Part shown: piece after piece, positions 8,951 through 17,273 of the stretch
Layout of the letters: each line of letters starts with the position of its first letter
How positions within the stretch are numbered: position 1 is the first letter of the stretch
Assembly: GCA_030157785.1 (NCBI GenBank)
Contig: JAOAUC010000034.1
Coordinates: 1-60,670 of the forward strand
Length of the DNA: 60,670 nucleotides
Source of the DNA: Zoogloea oleivorans
GTDB taxonomy: Bacteria; Pseudomonadota; Gammaproteobacteria; Burkholderiales; Rhodocyclaceae
Direction: 5' to 3'
The notes under the pieces: generated by a model
What the model saw: only the letters and a program-made list of their open reading frames with translations
Database searches by the model: none
Told to the model about the DNA's origin: nothing
Made by a program: the position numbers and the translations under genes

Positions 8951-9041
8951 GAAACACGCCCCGCGCTAGCGTAGGTCGGCGAGCTGTAGAGGGTTAAAGT
9001 ACGGCCCAAGGACGGCCCGACGAGGCCGGGGGAGACAAGAA

Positions 9042-10712
9042 ATGGCACCGCCAAAGAAACTGATCGAGCAGTTCAATCTACGCTCGCGATTGCGCTTCAA
9101 CGTGGACCAGGGGCAGATCTGGCTCGACGAGAACCGCATGCTGCTCTTCCACGCCCGCGCCATGGGCGCGCTGCGCCGCGAGCTTTTCGATTCGCTGGGC
9201 GTCGAGCGCGCTCGTGGCCTGTTGGTGCGCATGGGCTTCGCCTCCGGCCAGCAGGACGCTGAGCTGGCCAAGAAGCTTTACGGCGCGGGCGAACCCTACG
9301 ACGTGTTTCGCATCGGCCCCGAACTGCACGCCTTCGAAGGCCTGGTCAAAGCCACCATCGTCAAGGCCGAGCTCGACTGGGAGCAGGGCAGCTTTATCGG
9401 TGACGTGGAATGGGAGAACTCCTGGGAGGCCGACTCCCACCTGCAGCAATTCGGCGTCGGCGACGACATGGCCTGCTGGAGTCTGGTGGGCTACGCGTCC
9501 GGCTACGTCACCCAGTTCTTCAACCGCTTTATCGTCTTTCGTGAAACCGCCTGCATTGCCCGGGGCGACGCCCAGTGCCAGGTGGTCGGCAAGCCGGCCG
9601 AAGCCTGGGGCGACGACGCCTACCTCAACTACTTCAAACCGGAAAACCTCCAGGGCCAGCTCGACGAGATGCGCGAGGAACTGTGCCGCTTGCGCAAAAC
9701 CCTGGGCGCCGTCGAATCCGCCGGCAACCTGATCGGCGCATCCACCGGCTTTCGCGGGGCCTTCGATCTCATCAGCAAGGCCGCCAGCAGCCCGATCACC
9801 GTGCTGCTGCTCGGCGAAACCGGTGTCGGCAAGGAGATGTTCGCGCGCTGGATTCACGACCACGGCAACCGTTCCAGCCAGCCCTTCGTGGCCGTCAACT
9901 GTGCGGCCATTCCCCACGACCTCATCGAATCCGAACTCTTCGGTGTGCAGAAGGGCGCCTACACCGGCGCCCAGGCCTCGCGTGCCGGGCGCTTCGAGCG
10001 TGCCCACGGCGGCACCCTGTTCCTCGATGAAGTCGGCGATCTGTCGCCCGCCGCGCAGGTCAAGCTGCTGCGCGTGCTGCAGACGGGCGAAGTCGAACGC
10101 CTCGGCGACGACCAGACCCGCAAGATCGACGTGCGCCTTGTCGCCGCCACCAACGTGGACCTCCAGCAAGCCATCGCCGCCGGGCGCTTTCGTGCCGACC
10201 TATATTACCGCCTCGCCACCTATCCGGTGGTGATCCCGCCGCTGCGCGACCGCCGCAGCGACATCCCGCTGCTCGCCGCCTCGCTGCTCGAAAAGTACGA
10301 AGACTCGTACCACAAGAAACTCCAGGGCATCAGCGACCGGGCCATGCAGGCGCTGATGAGCTACCAGTGGCCCGGCAACGTGCGCGAACTGCAGAACCTG
10401 ATCGAACGCGGCGTATTGCTCGCCCCCAACGGCGGCCTCATCGAGATCGACCACCTGTTCGCCGGCGGCGCCCCGGCGACGACCGGCGCCGAAGTGGATC
10501 GCGCCGGCGTCGTCGGCAACGAAGGCGACGCCAGCCGCAGCCGCCTGTGCGAAGCCATCCTGCAGGACGGCTTCGATCTGGAACAGCATGAATCTCGTCT
10601 ATTGGAGTTGGCGGTGCAGCGGGCGGGGGGGAATCTCACCCATGCAGCGAAGCTGCTGGGGATCACGCGGCGGCAGCTGGCTTATCGGTTGAAGCAGGGG
10701 GTGGAGGGGTAG
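9042..10712 (+). CDS. Sigma-54-dependent activator, DmpR/XylR/PoxR family (V4R sensor)
   Basis: A 556-residue enhancer-binding protein. Residues 1-210 resemble the XylR_N plus V4R aromatic-sensing domain of DmpR ([12 protein letters not shown], then [11 protein letters not shown] and [17 protein letters not shown]). The AAA+ domain spans about 235-470, with Walker A GETGVGKE (about 258-265) and sigma-54-contact loop GAYTGA (about 305-310; usually GAFTGA). The C-terminus is an HTH_8 domain ([21 protein letters not shown]). A GGGGGAGACAAGAA ribosome site precedes it. The phenol operon at 21858 is a plausible target, because the other V4R gene sits next to the Rieske operon. Which regulator controls which promoter is not decided by sequence. 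Confidence 0.85.
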   Translation: MAPPKKLIEQFNLRSRLRFNVDQGQIWLDENRMLLFHARAMGALRRELFDSLGVERARGLLVRMGFASGQQDAELAKKLYGAGEPYDVFRIGPELHAFEGLVKATIVKAELDWEQGSFIGDVEWENSWEADSHLQQFGVGDDMACWSLVGYASGYVTQFFNRFIVFRETACIARGDAQCQVVGKPAEAWGDDAYLNYFKPENLQGQLDEMREELCRLRKTLGAVESAGNLIGASTGFRGAFDLISKAASSPITVLLLGETGVGKEMFARWIHDHGNRSSQPFVAVNCAAIPHDLIESELFGVQKGAYTGAQASRAGRFERAHGGTLFLDEVGDLSPAAQVKLLRVLQTGEVERLGDDQTRKIDVRLVAATNVDLQQAIAAGRFRADLYYRLATYPVVIPPLRDRRSDIPLLAASLLEKYEDSYHKKLQGISDRAMQALMSYQWPGNVRELQNLIERGVLLAPNGGLIEIDHLFAGGAPATTGAEVDRAGVVGNEGDASRSRLCEAILQDGFDLEQHESRLLELAVQRAGGNLTHAAKLLGITRRQLAYRLKQGVEG

Positions 10713-10882
10713 GGGGGCTGCGGCTGCATCTGGTGCGGATCGTGAAGGGGCTTGAGAGACGTGATGTGCTGTGGGCTTTCGTTTGAACGACTTACCCGAA
10801 CACTGAGGGGGGGCTTGCGATCTGCAAACTGCGGCTCAGAAGTTGGCTGTAGGGCTATGCTTTAGTGAAAATGAAAGAATAT
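10713..10882. other. Intergenic, no feature recognised
   Basis: Transition between the high-GC regulator and the AT-richer island. No gene, hairpin with T-run or promoter could be supported. Confidence 0.4.
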
Positions 10883-12229
10883 CTATCTCCTTCTCGCTCG
10901 ACCTGATGCAGACCTTTCTTTTGGAGTGTCAATTACAGCCAGCATCGCCGCTCGCCCCCCTTCTCGATTAGCTTCGAGTACTTTCTTTAATAACTCGGCC
11001 GATTTTTTTCCTGCGCCGATCCAGCCAACTCTTGCTAGCTGTATAAATTCCGTGTTGTTTAAGTAACGAGGGCAGTTGTGATATCCAACTGATAGCCCAT
11101 CCTGAACTCCGGTGGCCTCGGGCACTGTGAGGAATTCTCTGAGATGAGGTTCCGATAATGTTATTCCAGGAACTAGGCTTTCATCTCGCGCATTTGGACG
11201 TATCTGCTCGCAAAACTTGAAGTAAAAAGGCTCGTCGTTAAGGCGATAGCTCCAAAGTGTGGGCGAAGGTGGTGATGTTTGTATCGTTCTTGTCGCTGCA
11301 CGGAAAGCGGCCATGCAGCCTAGCTGTGTGTGCAGATTAGACGAGGGACTGACTTGGTAAGCCCATCCCTTACCCCCTTTCTTCATTCTTTTATATTGCA
11401 ATAGCAAGAAATTCTCGTAGCAGGTACTGTAGATGATTAGGTCGATGCCGAGTACAGTTTCGATATTTGTCTTGTCAACTACGTGAACACGTACTGAACG
11501 ATTTGAACCATCGGAGAATATTGCTGACTTTGAGTCTTGTGGCCATAGCAGTAGATTGAAAATTCTTGCGTCATGCTCAAGAAGGCTTCGTTCTTGAATC
11601 GGAAGTGTTTCTAATAAGTCAAGAATTGAATTGGCGCCCTCTATGTTGTCAATTCTCATCGTCTTCAATACGGATGCGCGATCAAGCTGTGCAATATCCA
11701 GTGTCAGGCCAAGTCCGTCACGTTGCTCATTTAGTCGTTCGACACGGTTTGACTGACCTAGTAGGCGACGCTCTGTCTCACGAGACGAAATAAGTTGTGT
11801 AATTTCTTCAGCCGACGATGGACGAGATCGGCAAAGCTCAACGACTAAGCTATCCCATGTAGCCGGTTGAGTGCGCTTGAGGTTTTCAGGAGTACAGACC
11901 ACTGAATGCAGGCGAGTACAAAGAAATTCCGAGTCTGCAACTGGTTCGTCGAAGACAACCATCTTCGACATTCGCATTTTTAGTTTCCCAGATCCGCCGC
12001 TGCCATGCATTCGTTCCATTATTGCAATTGCAGAAATTGAAATGGGGGCGACGTTTAAGACGAGCAAAGTCAGTTCTCTACGTTCAAATGACCAGTCCAG
12101 TGCAGAGAATGATTCCGTAAGCTCTATGCCTGAATGTAGTCGTTCTGCAAGCCACTGCGTTCGTTCTGGCTCAAATGTCAGAACAAAGCCGGCGTACTGA
12201 ACGGGGGTTTTTATCTTCTTTTTCGGCAT
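10883..12229 (-). CDS. Hypothetical protein, not recognised
   Basis: A 448-residue protein starting MPKKKIKTPVQYAGF. No signal peptide, membrane helix or catalytic motif is recognised. The middle (about residues 255-330) has DLIIYSTCYENFLLLQYKRM, a beta-rich core motif loosely reminiscent of nuclease folds, but the evidence is too thin for a call. The C-terminus is basic (RSASGRARRR). Base composition is clearly more AT-rich, with less biased codon use than the catabolic genes, suggesting recent transfer. It is followed at a distance on the same strand by no related gene; the gene at 12393 is upstream of it. Confidence 0.7.
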   Translation of the reverse strand: MPKKKIKTPVQYAGFVLTFEPERTQWLAERLHSGIELTESFSALDWSFERRELTLLVLNVAPISISAIAIMERMHGSGGSGKLKMRMSKMVVFDEPVADSEFLCTRLHSVVCTPENLKRTQPATWDSLVVELCRSRPSSAEEITQLISSRETERRLLGQSNRVERLNEQRDGLGLTLDIAQLDRASVLKTMRIDNIEGANSILDLLETLPIQERSLLEHDARIFNLLLWPQDSKSAIFSDGSNRSVRVHVVDKTNIETVLGIDLIIYSTCYENFLLLQYKRMKKGGKGWAYQVSPSSNLHTQLGCMAAFRAATRTIQTSPPSPTLWSYRLNDEPFYFKFCEQIRPNARDESLVPGITLSEPHLREFLTVPEATGVQDGLSVGYHNCPRYLNNTEFIQLARVGWIGAGKKSAELLKKVLEANREGGRAAMLAVIDTPKERSASGRARRR

Positions 12230-12329
12230 TGAGGGTGCGCGAACTCTTCCGTATCACGAATGCATCTACGTCCGGGGCTATTGATATCGGAGTGGCCATG
12301 AATGAGGTGCTGCGAATGTGACACTGAAT

Positions 12330-12390
12330 GTTTGCCTGAGGGACGCGTTCCAGCAAGTATGCGTCCCTCCCGAAGCGTTTGTTAGGCGTT
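12330..12390 (-). other. Possible degenerate integron attC-like site
   Basis: On the minus strand, six bases after the stop of the 12393 gene, comes GCCTAACAAACG, then a hairpin with 9-bp perfect arms (12338-12346 and 12361-12369). GCCTAAC matches the RYYYAAC core of attC sites, and position just after a cassette gene is typical. The partner GTTRRRY core on the far side is not clearly present, so this is a weak call. Confidence 0.3.
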
Positions 12391-12392
12391 TG

Positions 12393-13175
12393 TCACACCC
12401 ATTCAGTACGAAAATCTATGTCTACTACTAACAAGTCTGACACGTTTTTGGAAAGCTCTGATGTTAATACTGCGACAAAAGTTGCTTTGGCTGAAGCTGC
12501 CGCACCGGATCCGCCTGTTGCGAATGCTGCGAGAAAAGCTGCTATTGCTGATGCGATGGCTGCTTTCTGAAGAGCGTTCTCAACAGCATTGGCAATGTCT
12601 TGAGGCCTACCAACCCTAACTACTAGGACGGCGTGGACTCTAATGTGCTGACAGACTGTTCGATATTCAGTGCAGACCTTAATTCCAGTGTGATCGATTT
12701 CTTCCACTTTGACACATTCAGTTGCGCAGTGTTGAGACAAATGGTCGTCGTATGATCCAAGTGATCTCTCGTAGAACGTGTCAAGGCTTTTTGCCGTCAG
12801 TTTGTCACTGAGCTGTACAAGCCGCTTACTGCCGGGCAGCAAAATTCGTGCGCTAATCCCGCTTTCGATCAAAGCGCGTTCGGCTAATGTTGGTGCAGTA
12901 CGGATATTTACCGTATGGGGTCCGCTGTTGTCAGTGATTGATATGCTATTTTTGTTGTCTGACGAGTTGTGTGGAAAGTTGGTTTTTGCAAAAAAAGGTG
13001 TGATAACTTGCAATGCAACCCCGTTTGGTGCTTCCTGTATAAAAGTGAACGACGGCGGGTAGATAGTGAGAAGGGACTTTTGAAAGTAGTTTTTCCAACC
13101 AGATGTGCTGTTTTCCCCGAAGGCAAAGACATGCACGGTGTCGTCAACTAGTAACGCATCGTATGAGGCACTCAT
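12393..13175 (-). CDS. Hypothetical protein with Ala/Gly-rich C-terminal segment
   Basis: A 260-residue protein. The start at 13175 (MSASYDALLVDDTVHVF) has GAGG nine bases upstream and is preferred to one five codons earlier. Residues 1-190 have no family I recognise. Residues about 205-235 form an Ala-rich hydrophobic stretch (AIASAIAAFLAAFATGGSG) that could insert in a membrane. AT-rich like its neighbour at 10883 and probably acquired. It is flanked by two attC/attI-like sequences, so a gene-cassette origin is possible. Confidence 0.65.
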   Translation of the reverse strand: MSASYDALLVDDTVHVFAFGENSTSGWKNYFQKSLLTIYPPSFTFIQEAPNGVALQVITPFFAKTNFPHNSSDNKNSISITDNSGPHTVNIRTAPTLAERALIESGISARILLPGSKRLVQLSDKLTAKSLDTFYERSLGSYDDHLSQHCATECVKVEEIDHTGIKVCTEYRTVCQHIRVHAVLVVRVGRPQDIANAVENALQKAAIASAIAAFLAAFATGGSGAAASAKATFVAVLTSELSKNVSDLLVVDIDFRTEWV

Positions 13176-13687
13176 GTTTTTTATCCTCAATAAAGAACGT
13201 TTCTATTGCAACAGAAAATACTGTTGAACTAATTTGTATTGATGCATGTATGGTCGTCGAATGGCTTCCCTCCTTTTTGATTGTTAGTTTGCATCTTGCC
13301 GCGTGTCATGTACTGCTTTGCGTCTAACCGTTCTTAGGAGGAAAGTGTTGCTGCATAACATTGGTGCATCTCCATAAAAATAAGCGTTGAACGAATGGTC
13401 GCCAAAGCAGATAGGCTGTAATAAATCATGGCAGATCGTAAAAAGCGGTATCGCCTATTACCGCCACTGCGCTCGGCTACGATATAGGATCAACTTTTCA
13501 AGCGCATGCGTTATCTTCGATTCCAGCTTAGGAATCGATTTGATGTATGTCAACTGGGTTTTATCTGTTTTTATGGTTTTCCGTATCCGGCTATGCAGGC
13601 TGTACCGAGCTAGATGAGTGCCTGACTTAGCTGCTGAGCGTACGCGAGGTTTCGGAATCGACTCAGGGCCAAGCGCTCGTAGCATTA
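13176..13687. other. AT-rich intergenic region with no supported gene
   Basis: About 510 bases. Short open frames are present (for example 13387-13617) but have no ribosome site or recognisable product. At 13322-13392 lies a segment bounded by GTCTAAC and GTTGAAC, which fits the RYYYAAC...GTTRRRY pattern of integron recombination sites. On the minus strand it reads ATGTTATGCAGCAACA followed by CTAAGAAC and GTTAGAC, loosely resembling a class 1 attI end. No integrase gene is nearby. Confidence 0.35.
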
Positions 13688-14010
13688 TTGTTCCGAACTC
13701 CCCCCCATCCCCACCAGCGCAATCACCGCGCCAATCACATCCCAACGCGTAAGTGAAGCGCCATCGACAACGCGCAGCCAGATCAATACCACGGCGATGT
13801 ACATGCCGCCGTACGCGGCAAAGGTTCGGCCGGCGGCTGTCGGGTGCAGGGTCAGCAGCCAGGCGAACAGGGACAGCGAGGCGGCGGGGTGCATGCGCAG
13901 CAGGGCGCTTTTGTCTTGCTTGAGCAACAATCAGGGTAGAGAGCCGCCGATGATCTCTGCAAGGGCTGTCAGTGCAAACAGGGCACTCAGGCGTAGCAAT
14001 TCGACGGCCG
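13688..14010 (-). pseudogene. ynfA: Broken ynfA (UPF0060 membrane protein) remnant
   Basis: Read on the minus strand, the region encodes LSALFALTALAEIIGGSLP, then an in-frame TGA where the family has Trp. It continues [11 protein letters not shown] and [18 protein letters not shown], clearly the YnfA small multidrug-like membrane protein (about 108 residues in E. coli). The C-terminus runs into a poly-G tract and ends GMGGSSEQ instead of the normal final helix, suggesting a frameshift. Part of its 5' end is duplicated at 21509-21569. Confidence 0.75.
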
Positions 14011-14029
14011 CGCTTTCTTCGTCGGGAGC
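13968..14029. repeat. Left copy of a direct repeat flanking the Rieske module (ynfA 5' region)
   Basis: About 62 bp starting GTCAGTGCAAACAGGGCACT and ending TTCTTCGTCGGGAGC. It matches 21509-21569 in the same orientation with a few substitutions and one indel. The first half encodes the N-terminus of YnfA on the minus strand. Confidence 0.7.
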
Positions 14030-14043
14030 AGCCGATTGTGATC

Positions 14044-14278
14044 TCACCGGGTTGGATCGGCCGCGCCGGGCTGTGGGGTCGATCCGCCGTGGCGTGGATC
14101 GAATCTCACGCGCCGCGCATCGAGTTCACGCCATTGTGATTTCGATTCACAAGGCTGCGAATCCTTCCCGCGGCTACGCGTATCGATATCGCGGTGTTGC
14201 GGATTGAGTTTGCACCCGCGTGAGTTCAATCCGCACATCTGCGCATCGAACTCGCAGCCTTGCGATTCGATCACGCAG
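14044..14278. repeat. Degenerate 21-bp tandem repeat of short palindromes
   Basis: About eleven consecutive 21-bp units with consensus close to CTGCGnATCGAnTTCGCAG plus a few bases. Each unit is a near-palindrome (for example CTGCGCATCGAACTCGCAG at 14241). The period is also visible as a 7-residue repeat in any translated frame. It lies directly after the stop of the V4R regulator gene and before the ynfA remnant. One unit plus flank recurs at 21592-21617. Confidence 0.75.
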
Positions 14279-14286
14279 GGGCTCGC

Positions 14287-16020
14287 TCATGGTCCGGGCT
14301 TTTCGGCGGCCTGTTTGTCTACGCGATACTGGAGTTGGCCTCTCCGCAGTTTGAGAAGGCGGGCGGCGGCAGACAGGTTTCCGTCTGTGCGCCTTAGGGC
14401 CGATGCGATGAGCAAGGTTTCGATTTCTTCAAGAGAAACCTGTGCGTCCAGAATTTTCTCGATCGCTTGATTGAGTGGCGGTTGCTCATCGATCGCTCGC
14501 TGTCGCGTCTCGGCGAGCGAGAAGGGCTGCACCGTCAGGGGGACTTGTTCGCCGCCCGAGAAGAGATGCTCCACATCGATGCTGCCGTCGTTTTCGGCAA
14601 GAATCACCGCGCGCTCGATGATGTTTTCCAGTTCCCGGATGTTGCCCGGCCAGTGGTAGGCCCACAGCTTCTCGCTGGCGTTCTGCGTCAAGCCCGCGAT
14701 GGTCTTGCCAAACCGGGCGGAATAGCGCTTGACGAAGGTGTCCACCAACAAGGGAATGTCTTCGCGGCGCTCCCTAAGGGGCGGGATCTTGACCGGAAAG
14801 ACATTCAAGCGGAAGAAGAGGTCCTCGCGGAATCGACCCGCTTCCACCTCGGCACGCAGATCGCGGTTCGTCGCTGCGATGATGCGCACGTCGATCTTGC
14901 GCACCTGGGTATCGCCGACGCGTTCCACCTCGCCCTCTTGCAGCACGCGGAGCAGTTTGCCTTGTGCGTGCAGCGGCAGGCTGCTGATTTCGTCCAGAAA
15001 CAAGGTGCCTCCACTTGCGCGCTCGAAGCGTCCGGGGCGTGAGACGGTTGCGCCGGTAAACGCCCCTTTTTCCACGCCAAAGAGTTCGGCCTCCACGAGT
15101 TCGTGGGGAATCGCCGCGCAGTTGATGGAGATGAAGGGGCATTCTGCCCGTGGCCCAAGAGTATGGAGCGCCTTGGAGAAGCGCTCCTTGCCGACGCCGC
15201 TTTCGCCGGTCAGCAATACGGTTGCGTCGGTGGGCGCCACGCGTTTGATGAGGTACGCGACCTCGTTGAAGCTGGTCGAGGCGCCAATCAGGTCGGGCAA
15301 CTGCCGGGGTGCCTCTTCTTTCTGATCGGCATCGGCAGGTTTTGCTTTTCGGCGCTTGGGCGTTGCGATGAAGTCCTCGACCTGGAGGAAGCTCAGGTGC
15401 GCTTCTGCATCGTCGCATTCTTCGAGAGGCTGGCCGATAACCCTGCATCTGGCGTGCCCCATGGCAACGCACTCGACCTCGCGCCACAGGATCGGCCGCC
15501 CCATGAGCGCCGTGGTGAAGCCGCTGGCGTAGCCCACCATCATCCAGCACGCCGGGGCGCCGCTGATGCCGAACTGGGCTCGATGGATATCGGCCTCCCA
15601 CGAGGATTCCCAGTAATAGTCACTCCAGAAATCCCCGGTTTCCTGGTTGAACTGGATCCGGTCGACAGCCTGGTTCCTGACGAAGCCTTCCATCTCGCGC
15701 AGGCGCGGGCCGTAGGCAAAGGTCCGCTTCAGATCTCCACCCTCTGCAGCGTGGAGCCGCCGCGCATCTTCCATGCCTTGCTGGTAGCCCAGGCGGGTGA
15801 ACAACTCGCGGGTGGACTCGACTCCCAGGCGCTCGATCAACTCCCGCCTCAGGGCCGCAAGGGTGAAGCCGTGGATCAGCAGCATGCGCTGATCGAGCAG
15901 CGTGATCTGCCCGCTGTCGGGATCAAACCGTACGTACTTGGACAGTTCCCGGTCATCAATCTCCCGTGGGACTGACTGGAGGTGGCGGGATGCGGGATGA
16001 GGCATGTGAGTGGATTTCAT
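14287..16020 (-). CDS. Sigma-54-dependent activator, DmpR/XylR family (V4R sensor), second copy
   Basis: A 577-residue enhancer-binding protein paralogous to the one at 9042. XylR_N/V4R sensor about residues 30-220 (GQITLLDQRMLL; CWMMVGYASGF; MGHARCRVIGQP). AAA+ domain with GESGVGKE (about 272-279), canonical GAFTGA (about 320) and R-finger region. C-terminal HTH (LSAAARLLKLRRGQLQYRV). The start at 16020 lacks a strong ribosome site; ATG at 16005 is an alternative. It is divergent from the reductase/Rieske operon, whose sigma-54 promoter lies at 16151, so it is the likely activator of that operon, responding to an aromatic effector. Confidence 0.85.
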   Translation of the reverse strand: MKSTHMPHPASRHLQSVPREIDDRELSKYVRFDPDSGQITLLDQRMLLIHGFTLAALRRELIERLGVESTRELFTRLGYQQGMEDARRLHAAEGGDLKRTFAYGPRLREMEGFVRNQAVDRIQFNQETGDFWSDYYWESSWEADIHRAQFGISGAPACWMMVGYASGFTTALMGRPILWREVECVAMGHARCRVIGQPLEECDDAEAHLSFLQVEDFIATPKRRKAKPADADQKEEAPRQLPDLIGASTSFNEVAYLIKRVAPTDATVLLTGESGVGKERFSKALHTLGPRAECPFISINCAAIPHELVEAELFGVEKGAFTGATVSRPGRFERASGGTLFLDEISSLPLHAQGKLLRVLQEGEVERVGDTQVRKIDVRIIAATNRDLRAEVEAGRFREDLFFRLNVFPVKIPPLRERREDIPLLVDTFVKRYSARFGKTIAGLTQNASEKLWAYHWPGNIRELENIIERAVILAENDGSIDVEHLFSGGEQVPLTVQPFSLAETRQRAIDEQPPLNQAIEKILDAQVSLEEIETLLIASALRRTDGNLSAAARLLKLRRGQLQYRVDKQAAEKPGP

Positions 16021-16024
16021 GTTT

Positions 16025-16075
16025 CTGAAAACAGAAAGTTTTCTTATTTAAGGAAAGTGGTAGTGCTGTTTTCAG
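16025..16075. promoter_or_regulatory. Candidate upstream activator sites for the Rieske operon
   Basis: CTGAAAACAG (16025-16034) and its inverse CTGTTTTCAG (16066-16075) are 41 bp apart, about four helical turns. They lie 78-128 bp upstream of the sigma-54 GG element. Spacing and symmetry fit binding of an XylR/DmpR-type regulator. One site also abuts the regulator's own start codon, so autoregulation is possible. Confidence 0.45.
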
Positions 16076-16150
16076 CGGCATTGATTCTATCTCCGATCCT
16101 AGCGTGAGAAAAAGTATTTATAAAACAATAGATTGATTTTATTTGCGGCC

Positions 16151-16167
16151 TTGGCATGGGGATTGCG
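16151..16167 (+). promoter_or_regulatory. Sigma-54 promoter of the reductase/Rieske operon
   Basis: TTGGCATGGGGATTGCG has the -24 GG (16153-16154) and -12 GC (16165-16166) separated by exactly ten bases, and matches TGGCAc-N5-TTGCa. It lies 60 bp before the reductase start and downstream of paired inverted sites. Confidence 0.8.
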
Positions 16168-16226
16168 AAGTGTTGAGGAAGAGCCCGGAGTGGCTCGGAC
16201 ACTTTCACCCAAAAGGAGACCCGGCT

Positions 16227-17201
16227 GTGTTGAGCCCTCAACCCATGCTTGCCGTTCGCGTGCTCGAAAAGCGCGAAGCCGCAATTGATGTCCTGAGTTT
16301 TGTTCTGGTGGCCGCCGATGGCGGATCACTCCCTCCCTGTTCCGCCGGCGCGCACATCGACATCACCTTGCCCAATGGCATGGTCCGTCAGTATTCCCTG
16401 TGCAAGGCGGACTCTGCCCGTGGTGCCTATGAGCTGGCGATCCTTCGCGATCCGGACGGGCGCGGCGGGTCAGAGTGTGCTCACCGCGATATCCATGTCG
16501 GCGACACGCTGACGATCAGTCATCCCCGCAATCTCTTTCCGCTGGTTCCGGCGACAAAATCCGTGCTGTTTGCCGGCGGCATCGGCATCACGCCAATCCT
16601 GGCGATGGCCGAGGCACTGCATGCCCACGGCCACGCCTTTGACATGCACTACTGCAGCCGCGCCCCCGAGCGGGCCGCCTACCGGGACGCTCTCGGGCAG
16701 GCCCCTTATGCCCGGCAGGTCCGTTTTTACTACGACAGCGAGCCGGATAAAGGGCGCCTGGATGCGGCGGCGGTTCTTCGCGCGCTCGGGGGCGATGCCC
16801 ATTTGTACGTGTGCGGCCCGGCGGGATTCATTGCTCATGTTTGCGATGCGGCGCGTGCGGCCGGCTGGAGCGACAGCCGCGTGCATTTCGAGCATTTCGC
16901 GGCCCCCGCTGCGGCCACCCCGACCGGGGGGAATGTCGGTTTCGAGCTTGTGCTGGCACGGCGCGGCATCCGCATCCCTGTCGGTCCGGATCAAACGGCT
17001 GCCCAGGCGCTGCTTGATCACGGAGTGGATATCCCGCTTTCCTGCGAGCAGGGCGTCTGTGGTTCCTGCCTGCTGCCGGTGCTGGAAGGCATTCCCGAGC
17101 ATCGCGACGTCTTTCTCAGTGCCGCCGAGCGGGACAGCAATCGCTGCTTCACGCCCTGCTGCTCGCGCGCCCGCACGCCAGGCCTGCTGATCGATTTGTA
17201 A
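16227..17201 (+). CDS. VanB/phthalate dioxygenase reductase-type oxidoreductase (FMN/FAD, NAD, 2Fe-2S)
   Basis: A 324-residue electron-transfer component. Flavin-binding RQYSLC (about residues 54-59), NAD-binding GGIGITPI (about 111-118), and a C-terminal plant-type [2Fe-2S] domain with CEQGVCGSC and a final Cys (about 270-310). This domain order (flavin, NAD, ferredoxin last) is that of phthalate dioxygenase reductase and VanB. The GTG at 16227 is chosen because AAGGAG lies about ten bases upstream; ATG at 16245 is an alternative. It is first in a sigma-54 operon and should pass electrons from NADH to the Rieske oxygenase at 17274. Confidence 0.85.
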   Translation: MLSPQPMLAVRVLEKREAAIDVLSFVLVAADGGSLPPCSAGAHIDITLPNGMVRQYSLCKADSARGAYELAILRDPDGRGGSECAHRDIHVGDTLTISHPRNLFPLVPATKSVLFAGGIGITPILAMAEALHAHGHAFDMHYCSRAPERAAYRDALGQAPYARQVRFYYDSEPDKGRLDAAAVLRALGGDAHLYVCGPAGFIAHVCDAARAAGWSDSRVHFEHFAAPAAATPTGGNVGFELVLARRGIRIPVGPDQTAAQALLDHGVDIPLSCEQGVCGSCLLPVLEGIPEHRDVFLSAAERDSNRCFTPCCSRARTPGLLIDL

Positions 17202-17273
17202 GCGTGGCGGTCGTCATCGCCACTTTCATCTTCCAAGCACGTCGCTTGGGATTCACACCTGGAGAAGAAAAAA

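Noticed and set aside
13387..13617. 76-codon plus-strand frame in the AT-rich gap
   Set aside because: No ribosome site, no recognisable product, and codon use is unlike either the island genes or the catabolic genes. An integrase was looked for here and not found.
14044..14274. 76-codon minus-strand frame with a 7-residue repeat
   Set aside because: The heptad pattern is a by-product of the 21-bp DNA repeat; no ribosome site or conserved product supports a gene.
14044..14278. CRISPR array
   Set aside because: Units are contiguous 21-bp degenerate palindromes with no spacers, and no cas gene is in the window.
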